Positions 24,632 to 30,549 of a DNA stretch of 30,549 bases are shown piece after piece; the stretch's first letter is position 1; every line of letters starts with the position of its first letter. The notes beneath the pieces are model-generated. The model was given only the letters and a program-made list of their open reading frames with translations. It did not search any database and was not told the DNA's origin. Made by a program: the position numbers and the translations under genes. The DNA is from Chlorobiota bacterium (GTDB lineage Bacteria; Bacteroidota; Bacteroidia; Bacteroidales; JAADJA01). The stretch is taken from NCBI GenBank assembly GCA_030592565.1, contig JAUVIX010000002.1, forward strand, positions 1 to 30,549, read 5' to 3'.

Positions 24632-24661
24632 TTGACTGTAATTAATTATTATCTAAATTTG
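24632..24661 (+). promoter_or_regulatory. Promoter: TTGAC / TAAATTTG
   Basis: TTG at 24632-24634 and TAAATTTG at 24654-24661 are separated by 19 bases, the standard Bacteroidota -33/-7 arrangement. The ATG of the following gene is 28 bases downstream. Confidence 0.75.
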
Positions 24662-24688
24662 TAGTTTCAGCCAATAAATAGAACCAAT

Positions 24689-26359
24689 ATGAAACGATCA
24701 GATTTATTTAAAACCATTCTTGCCACGATGTTCACCGTAGGTGGATTATTCGCAGCAGACAACGTGCAAGGTCAAACACAAAACGATACAATCTGGGGAA
24801 CAGGAGTGTTTCACGTTAAACAAGAAAATGGAGCATACATACCAAACGAGAACATTTTATGCAAGCCATTAGTAATGCAAGGAGACACAATCCCAGACAC
24901 TACATATACATTCATCCCAAACAACGGAGGTCAAGCACTCTTTGAACTCCCAGTCATGATCGACTTAGGAACAGGTGAAGATGAAAACAAACAAAACTCT
25001 ATCGATGCAATTGTAGCCCCAAATCCCTCAAGCGATTTCACATTCGCATTCCACGGCAAACCAACAAGCGATTTACACATATACAACATACTGGGTCATC
25101 AAGTAAAAACCGTCCAAGTTAATTATGACGCTTCAAAAAACATTTCAGGAGCATACATAGATATGACAAATGTTGCTCCAGGAAATTACGTCTTTGCTGA
25201 ATCAACAAAAGATGGAAAAGTTAGTGGAAAAATTATAAAAACAAACACCCCTCCAGTAGGAAACCAAATAGTAAATTTGCCAAATTCCGAACCATTAGTA
25301 AAAAGCAGTAATACATGGGATGCAACTTACGACATAAACATCTCTCACGAAGGATACTATAATTACAACGAACAAATAACCATTAGTGACGGTAACAACG
25401 GACTAATCACATTCATACTCGAAGAACTACCAGGAACACCTCAATATCAATTCATCGGTGGAAGCGTTGTTGACGAAGAAGGAAATCCTTTTCAAGACGT
25501 AACTGTTTGGGTTAAAGATCAAACAACAAACGAACTATTAAGTGAAACAGTAAGTCAAGCCAACGGTTCATACACTTTACCTGATTCGCTCCTCACAGGA
25601 ACAGAGTTTTATTTTGGTGTTGGAGGAATAAGTAATTATTACAGTTTCGAAGGTGACGAAGCATTCGTTGTTGATGAAATAGTAAACCTTGCAGACACCT
25701 TGAAAGAAGTCTACAAATATGTAATGTATGAAAAAGTTCGTCAGGTTCCAGGTGAAGCACCAGGAGTAACCATCCAACCAACCGCGGCACAAGTTGCAGA
25801 ACTTCATGATGATTCTCACGTAGAATACTCAATTAGAGATAGTATATTATGGTACCCAACAAACGAATGGACAGAACCTCAAGTAGAAGGGATCCGAAAT
25901 ACATTAGAAAACGGTATGACTCTTTTCGGCTTAGAAGGAGCATATTCAGAAGTATATTACGAACTAAACAATGTAGATTTCACAGAATACGATGCATACA
26001 CAAACCCTTTTATTGGGGAGATTGGCGTAAATGTAGCCCCAGGAACAAATAGCACAAGCACGTACAATATTAATGTGAGTACACCGCTAGGAAACAATTT
26101 TTTCTCAACACCCGCATCCGAAATGACTATATCAGGTATTGAAACCTCGTTCTACAAAGAATTCTTTGGAAGAGTATTTGAATTCGGAGAAGTAAGTTCT
26201 AGACTAAGTTTTATGAACAACACCGCAACATTACCAAACCACCTTGATAGAGCAATCGTTAACATGATCACATACCACTACAAAGAAGTCTTCGATGAAG
26301 AAAATCCTAAGGCTTACTTTGGTTTAGAAAATATTAAAGATGAGCTTTCGAACAAGTAA
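24689..26359 (+). CDS. Secreted protein of unknown function with internal T9SS-like domain and possible degenerate matrixin-like region
   Basis: The 556-residue protein has a signal peptide (MKRSDLFKTI..., cut near VQGQT, residue 30). Residues 104-185 resemble a T9SS type A sorting domain (AIVAPNPSSDFTFAF, LHIYNILGHQVKTV, NVAPGNYVFAESTKDGKVSG), yet they lie internally. Residues 254-310 look like a carboxypeptidase-regulatory beta-sandwich (GGSVVDEEGNPFQDVTVWV). Residues 380-535 recall matrixin-type domains: YKEFFGRVFEFGEVSSRLSF (489-508) and then MNN correspond loosely to an HExxHxxGxxH...SxM block with the zinc histidines replaced. That last reading is an inference. Base use is C-rich on the coding strand, unlike its neighbours. 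A good promoter precedes it and repeats bracket it. Function unknown. Confidence 0.85.
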   Translation: MKRSDLFKTILATMFTVGGLFAADNVQGQTQNDTIWGTGVFHVKQENGAYIPNENILCKPLVMQGDTIPDTTYTFIPNNGGQALFELPVMIDLGTGEDENKQNSIDAIVAPNPSSDFTFAFHGKPTSDLHIYNILGHQVKTVQVNYDASKNISGAYIDMTNVAPGNYVFAESTKDGKVSGKIIKTNTPPVGNQIVNLPNSEPLVKSSNTWDATYDINISHEGYYNYNEQITISDGNNGLITFILEELPGTPQYQFIGGSVVDEEGNPFQDVTVWVKDQTTNELLSETVSQANGSYTLPDSLLTGTEFYFGVGGISNYYSFEGDEAFVVDEIVNLADTLKEVYKYVMYEKVRQVPGEAPGVTIQPTAAQVAELHDDSHVEYSIRDSILWYPTNEWTEPQVEGIRNTLENGMTLFGLEGAYSEVYYELNNVDFTEYDAYTNPFIGEIGVNVAPGTNSTSTYNINVSTPLGNNFFSTPASEMTISGIETSFYKEFFGRVFEFGEVSSRLSFMNNTATLPNHLDRAIVNMITYHYKEVFDEENPKAYFGLENIKDELSNK

Positions 26360-26386
26360 ACACCAACTTGAAGCAGGAGAAAACAT

Positions 26387-26526
26387 ACCCCCGCCTACGC
26401 TGAAGCTTTGGCAGGCAAGCCCGCCACTACACTATCCTGCGCTCCCCCTCTCGACCTACGCTAAAAGCCAACGCGCAGAGGGGAGTAAGGCACATACTTT
26501 TTGGCTACAATTGTAAAATTTGACAG
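26387..26526 (+). repeat. Dispersed palindromic repeat, copy 5, with 56-bp module
   Basis: It begins ACCCCCGCCTACGCTGAAGC, 28 bases after the stop of the preceding gene, continues TTTGGCAGGCAAGCCC and CCCCCTCTCG, and ends with the 56-bp module 26471-26526 that matches 24446-24501 at 50 of 56 positions. Confidence 0.8.
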
Positions 26527-26617
26527 GCCACACCCCATCCCGGCCATCGCACCCCTTAATCCCCTGCTTTGCTACGCTGAAGCTATGCGAAAGCGAAGAA
26601 GGGGACAACCCAAACGC
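26527..26617 (+). repeat. Repeat copy 6, partial, with a hairpin insert
   Basis: CGGCCATCGCACCCCTTAAT and then CCCCTG match 24407-24431 of copy 4. The match then breaks into an insert containing GCTACGCTGAAGC and TATGCGAAAGCG before resuming as AAGGGGACAACCC. It runs to within 50 bases of the ygiQ start and encodes the artefactual N-terminus of the longer ygiQ frame. Confidence 0.7.
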
Positions 26618-26638
26618 ACTTGCATTCCAATTTTTAAG

Positions 26639-26646
26639 TACTTTTG
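26639..26646 (+). promoter_or_regulatory. -7 box (TACTTTTG) for ygiQ
   Basis: TACTTTTG matches TAnnTTTG, with TTG at 26620-26622 as a possible -33 element. Transcription from here would start only about 10 to 20 bases before the proposed TTG start at 26666 and after ATG 26501. Confidence 0.6.
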
Positions 26647-26665
26647 TGCATTAATTTTCAATATA

Positions 26666-28501
26666 TTGGATTCACGTCTTCACATATCAAACTGGATTCC
26701 CATAACCAAAAAAGAGGTTGATCAACGTGGCTGGGATGAGCTGGATGTAATAATCATCTCTGGTGATGCTTATGTTGACCATCCCTCGTTTGGGGCTGCT
26801 GTTATTGCACGCGTGATTGAACGTGAGGGCTTTAAGGTTGCCATTGTGCCCCAACCTAACTGGCAGGATGACCTGCGTGATTTCAAAAAATTGGGTAAAC
26901 CAAGACTTTTTTTTGGTGTCACTGCCGGCAATATGGACTCAATGGTTAACCATTACACTGCTAATAAGCGATTACGCTCAAATGATGCCTATACTTCAGC
27001 AGGACGGGCAGGTGCAAGACCAGACTATGCAGCAACAGTTTATTCAAAAATCCTAAAACAGATTTATCCGGATGTGCCGGTTATTTTGGGCGGGATTGAG
27101 GCTTCACTCAGGAGGCTTACCCACTACGATTATTGGTCTGACCAACTAAGGCCTTCAGTACTTGCTGACAGCGGCGCTGATATGCTTATTTATGGAATGG
27201 GAGAAGAGGCCATCAAAGAGATATTACACAGTCTTGGAAGCGGAAAGCCAATAGAGGCACTTTATCCCATAAAACAAACGGCTTATATGACGCTTCAAAA
27301 GCCTGAGTTTAATAAGGATGAAGCAATTAACCTGAATTCACATGAGAGATGTCTGAAAAGTAAAATGGATTTTGCAAAGAATTTTGCCCATATCGAAACT
27401 GAATCCAACCTTGTCTTTCCAAAAATTCTTATTCAACAGGTGGCAGGTAAGTATGTCGTTGTAAATCCACCATTACCTCTCACAACCGAAAAGGAGCTGG
27501 ATGCTGTTTACGACTTGCCGTTTACACGCCTGCCACATCCAAAATACAACAAGAAACCGCCCATCCCTGCTTATGAGATGATAAAAGATTCGGTAACACT
27601 ACACAGAGGTTGTTTCGGAGGGTGCAGCTTTTGCACTATCTCGGCTCATCAGGGAAAATTTATCAGCAGCCGTTCTGAGAAATCTATTTTGAAAGAGGTT
27701 GATGCCATAACGAAAACTCCGGGCTGTAATGGAGTTATTACCGATCTTGGCGGGCCTTCGGCTAATATGTACAAAATGCAGGGTATTGATCTTTCAATTT
27801 GCGACACTTGTAAACGGCCAAGCTGTATCTTTCCGAAAGTCTGTACTAATCTGGCAACAGATCATAAACCTCTTACCCGGATTTACAAAAAGGCAAAGGA
27901 GCATCAGGGTGTTAAAAAAGCTTATGTGGGAAGCGGAGTCAGGTATGACCTGTTCATTGGAAGGCCTAAGGCAGAAGACAAATCAAACGGATATACCGAA
28001 TATGCTGAACAACTGATAAGGCATCACATCTCGGGCAGGTTAAAAGTTGCACCGGAGCATACAGATGATGGGGTGTTAAAGGTTATGCGAAAACCATCAT
28101 TCAGCTATTTCCTTGAGTTGAAAAGATTGTTTGATAACCTGAACAGGAAAGATAACACCAAACGACAGATAATACCCTATTTTATTTCGAGTCATCCAGG
28201 CTGTAAAACTGAAGATATGGCAGAATTAGCTGTTGAGACTGGAAAGCTGGGTTTAAGGCTGGAACAGGTTCAGGACTTCACTCCAACACCTATGACTCTG
28301 GCCACAGTTATGTATTATACAGGAATAAATCCATACACAGGAAAGAAAATATTCAGGGCAAGGTCATTAAAAGATAAAAAACTACAACAACTGTTTTTCT
28401 TTTGGTACAAGCCTGAAAACCGTAATCATATCAAATCTGTTCTTAAGAGTATGCGCAGATCTGACCTGATTGATAAATTGTATGGCAGGAAAAGAAGATA
28501 A
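26666..28501 (+). CDS. ygiQ: YgiQ family radical SAM protein
   Basis: The protein (611 residues from TTG 26666) carries the YgiQ N-terminal block GWDELDVIIISGDAYVDHPS, the radical SAM motif CFGGCSFC (C316, C320, C323) and the C-terminal DUF3362-type region (GLRLEQVQDFTPTPMTLATV). Radical SAM enzymes cleave S-adenosylmethionine with a [4Fe-4S] cluster; YgiQ's substrate is unknown. The frame is open back to ATG 26501, but the first ~55 codons are repeat sequence, have no family similarity and lie upstream of the -7 box. Relatives start about 10 residues before the W-x-P-x-TKKEV motif, so TTG 26666 (giving LDSRLHISNWIPITKKEV) is the best start. It converges on the AsmA-like gene. Confidence 0.92.
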   Translation: MDSRLHISNWIPITKKEVDQRGWDELDVIIISGDAYVDHPSFGAAVIARVIEREGFKVAIVPQPNWQDDLRDFKKLGKPRLFFGVTAGNMDSMVNHYTANKRLRSNDAYTSAGRAGARPDYAATVYSKILKQIYPDVPVILGGIEASLRRLTHYDYWSDQLRPSVLADSGADMLIYGMGEEAIKEILHSLGSGKPIEALYPIKQTAYMTLQKPEFNKDEAINLNSHERCLKSKMDFAKNFAHIETESNLVFPKILIQQVAGKYVVVNPPLPLTTEKELDAVYDLPFTRLPHPKYNKKPPIPAYEMIKDSVTLHRGCFGGCSFCTISAHQGKFISSRSEKSILKEVDAITKTPGCNGVITDLGGPSANMYKMQGIDLSICDTCKRPSCIFPKVCTNLATDHKPLTRIYKKAKEHQGVKKAYVGSGVRYDLFIGRPKAEDKSNGYTEYAEQLIRHHISGRLKVAPEHTDDGVLKVMRKPSFSYFLELKRLFDNLNRKDNTKRQIIPYFISSHPGCKTEDMAELAVETGKLGLRLEQVQDFTPTPMTLATVMYYTGINPYTGKKIFRARSLKDKKLQQLFFFWYKPENRNHIKSVLKSMRRSDLIDKLYGRKRR

Positions 28502-28558
28502 ATGTTAAGCCCCGCTATATTCTATTTTACCACCATCGTCACATTCCCATTTCACCCA

Positions 28559-28636
28559 CCGCCACATTTTAGTTTGAACCCTCCGCCACATTTCAGTTTG
28601 CAACCCCCCACGACATTTCAGTTTGCAACTGAAATG
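28559..28636. repeat. Three tandem ~25-bp units ending in the CATTTCAGTT hairpin, copy B
   Basis: Units begin at 28559, 28583 and 28608, each of the form CC(G/A)C(C/G)ACATTT(T/C)AGTTTG. Only the last is completed to the full hairpin CATTTCAGTT (28614-28623), TGC, AACTGAAATG (28627-28636), identical to 24523-24545. It lies between the convergent ygiQ and AsmA-like genes, 8 bases from the latter's stop, and could serve as a two-way transcription end. Confidence 0.8.
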
Positions 28637-28644
28637 CATTCACA

Positions 28645-30405
28645 TCACCCCTTCTTTTTCTTATTTTTCTTCCTATTTTTCTTCTTGTCTTCTTTTTTAT
28701 TGCTCTTCTCTTCTTTTTTTATAGCTTTACTTTTCCTTTTCTGAGTTTTATTTTCGCCAATAGGGGCAATGGTTGAAATTAATCCTGACAAAACACTTTT
28801 CCATAAGTAGTTAGGAAGAGCCTTTCCTTTAACCCTTTCAAAATTGATGATTCCTTTTCTGAATTTGTGATCATCAGGCATGTTGTGGCCTTTAATAGCA
28901 CCACCTGCAATGAAGGACATAAATTTTGCTTTTTTTGTAGTATCCTTTCCTTTGAGTACGTTTGCTTTTAGATTTTCATATCTGAGAATTAATTCACCAT
29001 TGGAAACATCATCATCTGCACTAAAATTGAACTGAACCCCTTTAATACCGCCTGATGTTATTTCAACAAGTATGAGCTCTTTTGTCATTTTGTTAAAAGT
29101 AGAGGCTTCCATATGGCCAAGGATGCCTTTAATATTAAATGATTCATTATTTGATGTGAGGTCAATATCCAGTCTGGCAGTTAAATTGCCTTTTCCGTAG
29201 AGTTTAGCCAGGATATCAATGGACATATTATGGTTTTCTTGTAACCTGAGTGAATCATTTGTTATATTACTGATTGTCATATTTAGATTTGTAAAATTCA
29301 CTTGACCAGGTGTTTCAGTTAGCTTTTGCTTCTCAGCATACACAAGGCTTCCATCTTTAAGCAACAAGGAATCTAAATAAAATACAATTGGTATTTTTTT
29401 TATTGTCCCGGCAAGTAATGGATGATATTTATATGGTGGATCAGGTAAATTCTTATCTCTGTATATTACAACATTTGGTTCTTGTATGACAATTGAGTTT
29501 AATCTCAGACCTTTTTTATAATGAAGAAGTTCACCTAATCCCAAACCGTTAAGCACAATGCTTTTTGTTTTAATCGTGAACAGATCATTTTCATATTTCA
29601 ATCTTCTGTTGTACTCTTTTCTGCTATACTTTGGAGTAAAACGGAATTCGTTTATAACAATCGTTGTGTCAGCCATATTCACATCTATACCTGTAGTGCT
29701 TATTTCATAAAACTGCATTGACTTCTCAGATAGTTTTTTTACATCAACAGAAAGGCCATCAAAATATACAGGAATGTCATTTTTGTAAGTTTCAGCGTTA
29801 AACAATATATCATTAATGCTGACTGATAGCGATTGAAAACTAAATAATGTGTCATCTGGCTTATCAAAACTGAACTCTGCATAGTTAATATCTTCCAGCA
29901 TAAATTTTCCAATTTTCAGTTCCTCAAATTTATCTGAAAAAATACTTTTCTTGACTTTTGTGGAGTCGGTTGGTTTACTTTCCTGATCTCCTGCCTGCAT
30001 GTTTTTAATACTTGTGAAATTGGCACCGCGGATTATGAGCCGGTTAATCACTAACTCCTTTTGTCGTAAGAATTTGATTATGTGGGCATTTGCAACTTTA
30101 ATCAGGTCGATATGTCCATTGTAAAGCGACTTTATTCCTCCTGATGAAAGGCTGTCAGTAGTGTGTTGTTTTGGCGATATTGTAATATCCTTTAGCTTTA
30201 ATGAACCTGTAAATATCTCAATATTTATATTCCCAATTTCAAGATGATACGGGACTTTGGAATTTTGATTTACTTCAGATTCAATTTTACTTTGCAATAG
30301 ATTTGTAATAAATATATTAGCGCCTATCGAAACAATCAAAACTAATATTATAATTACTGCCCCGATGCCGATAAGTATCTTTTTCCCTTTGGTTAGTTTT
30401 TTCAT
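28645..30405 (-). CDS. AsmA/DUF748-like membrane-anchored envelope protein with lysine-rich tail
   Basis: The 586-residue protein has one N-terminal membrane anchor (about residues 9-35, IGAVIIILVLIVSIGANIF) and then a long run of beta-strand-rich periplasmic sequence with AsmA/DUF748-type features (YHLEIGNINIEIFTGSLKLK; ELVINRLIIRGANFTSI; GNLTARLDIDLTS; a GLISTIAPIG end). Proteins of this superfamily bridge inner and outer membranes and are linked to lipid transport or outer-membrane upkeep. The last ~35 residues are almost only K, E, N and R (KKEEKSNKKEDKKKNRKKNK), a low-complexity tail encoded by a T/C tract. A TATCTTTA box on the reverse strand near 30445-30452 may be the promoter. Exact role unknown. 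Confidence 0.82.
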   Translation of the reverse strand: MKKLTKGKKILIGIGAVIIILVLIVSIGANIFITNLLQSKIESEVNQNSKVPYHLEIGNINIEIFTGSLKLKDITISPKQHTTDSLSSGGIKSLYNGHIDLIKVANAHIIKFLRQKELVINRLIIRGANFTSIKNMQAGDQESKPTDSTKVKKSIFSDKFEELKIGKFMLEDINYAEFSFDKPDDTLFSFQSLSVSINDILFNAETYKNDIPVYFDGLSVDVKKLSEKSMQFYEISTTGIDVNMADTTIVINEFRFTPKYSRKEYNRRLKYENDLFTIKTKSIVLNGLGLGELLHYKKGLRLNSIVIQEPNVVIYRDKNLPDPPYKYHPLLAGTIKKIPIVFYLDSLLLKDGSLVYAEKQKLTETPGQVNFTNLNMTISNITNDSLRLQENHNMSIDILAKLYGKGNLTARLDIDLTSNNESFNIKGILGHMEASTFNKMTKELILVEITSGGIKGVQFNFSADDDVSNGELILRYENLKANVLKGKDTTKKAKFMSFIAGGAIKGHNMPDDHKFRKGIINFERVKGKALPNYLWKSVLSGLISTIAPIGENKTQKRKSKAIKKEEKSNKKEDKKKNRKKNKKKKG

Positions 30406-30452
30406 AATTTAGCTTTTTAGAACGAGATGATTTGAAGTAATGGTGTAAAGAT

Positions 30453-30494
30453 ATAAAAAAAGCCGAAGTGCTATTAATGCTCCGGCTTTCTTTT
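30453..30494 (-). terminator. Rho-independent terminator (reverse strand)
   Basis: On the reverse strand AAAGCCGGAGCATTAATAGC pairs with the following ACTTCGGCTTT (one mismatch in the stem) and ends in TTTTTTTAT. It is placed 18 bases after the stop codon at 30512-30514. Confidence 0.75.
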
Positions 30495-30511
30495 TAAAAC
30501 ATGATTAAACC

Positions 30512-30549
30512 CTACTCTTCAGAAGGTTGTACAGGGTAATTTTTCATCA
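30512..30549 (-). CDS. C-terminal end of a gene entering from the right edge
   Basis: On the reverse strand the frame reads ...MKNYPVQPSEE and then TAG at 30512-30514, followed by a terminator. Only 11 to 12 codons are in view, so the product cannot be identified. The frame choice rests on the stop lying closest to the terminator. Confidence 0.45.
   Translation of the reverse strand, partial: MKNYPVQPSEE

Noticed and set aside
24255..24635. Overlapping ORFs of 71, 76 and 96 codons on both strands
   Set aside because: All run through repeat copy 4 and the CATTTCAGTT palindrome, with no codon structure or homology.
28502..28744. 80-codon plus-strand ORF rich in Phe and Leu after ygiQ
   Set aside because: It is the tandem palindrome units followed by the antisense of the lysine-rich tail of the AsmA-like gene.

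Overview
The window reads as chromosome of an anaerobic, polysaccharide-degrading member of the Bacteroidota, probably near Bacteroidales/Marinilabiliales. The support is: Bacteroidota-type -7 promoter boxes (TAnnTTTG) before many genes with little Shine-Dalgarno signal; a type IX secretion (T9SS) type A sorting domain; lipoprotein-type glycoside hydrolases and a sulfatase; a DUF3810 protein; and fermentation genes (butyrate kinase, NfnAB). No rRNA, tRNA, CRISPR array or phage module was seen.

Layout. 1-1926 (-): the first 642 residues of a large secreted protein with six Asp-box repeats, a DUF1565-like segment and a right-handed beta-helix; it runs off the left edge. 1927-2644: non-coding, with a 223-bp MITE (15-bp terminal inverted repeats, 6-bp target duplication) and one copy of a dispersed palindromic repeat. 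2645-3763 (-): an AAA ATPase with a winged-helix end, whose promoter is preceded by four 14-bp tandem repeats. 3916-5022 (-): a DUF3810 membrane metallopeptidase-like gene with an in-frame TAA before its last 53 codons. 5390-7642 (+): a ferredoxin-nitroreductase fusion, a CHAP/NlpC-like cell-wall hydrolase and an HdeD-like membrane protein. 7680-16512 (+): a small carbohydrate locus of GH29 fucosidase, S1 sulfatase, GH3 glycosidase and a beta-helix/LamG protein with a T9SS tail. A RAYT/IS200-like transposase sits between the fucosidase and the sulfatase, flanked by two ~155-bp repeats that can fold into a three-hairpin cloverleaf. 16547-17755: an orphan signal-peptide fragment and a C-terminally shortened AAA/DUF4143 ATPase.

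17923-21356 (+): nfnA-nfnB (electron-bifurcating ferredoxin:NADP+ oxidoreductase) followed by a dihydroorotate dehydrogenase-like flavoprotein and a strong terminator. 21914-24002: divergent nfo (endonuclease IV) and buk (butyrate kinase). 24003-26660: a repeat-rich stretch surrounding one secreted protein of unusual composition with an internal T9SS-like domain and a possibly degenerate matrixin-like region. 26666-28501 (+): a YgiQ-type radical SAM protein whose nominal ATG lies in repeat DNA. 28645-30405 (-): an AsmA/DUF748-like envelope protein. 30512-30549 (-): the last codons of another gene, followed by a terminator.

Fucosidase, sulfatase, GH3 and the T9SS beta-helix protein plausibly act together on a sulfated, fucose-containing glycan outside the cell. 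NfnAB balances NADH, NADPH and ferredoxin during fermentation, which may end in butyrate through Buk. The most unusual content is in the spaces between genes: at least five distinct repeat types, several of which supply coding ends, apparent starts or gene boundaries (ygiQ, nfo, the transposase). All counts and matches were done by eye, without database searches.
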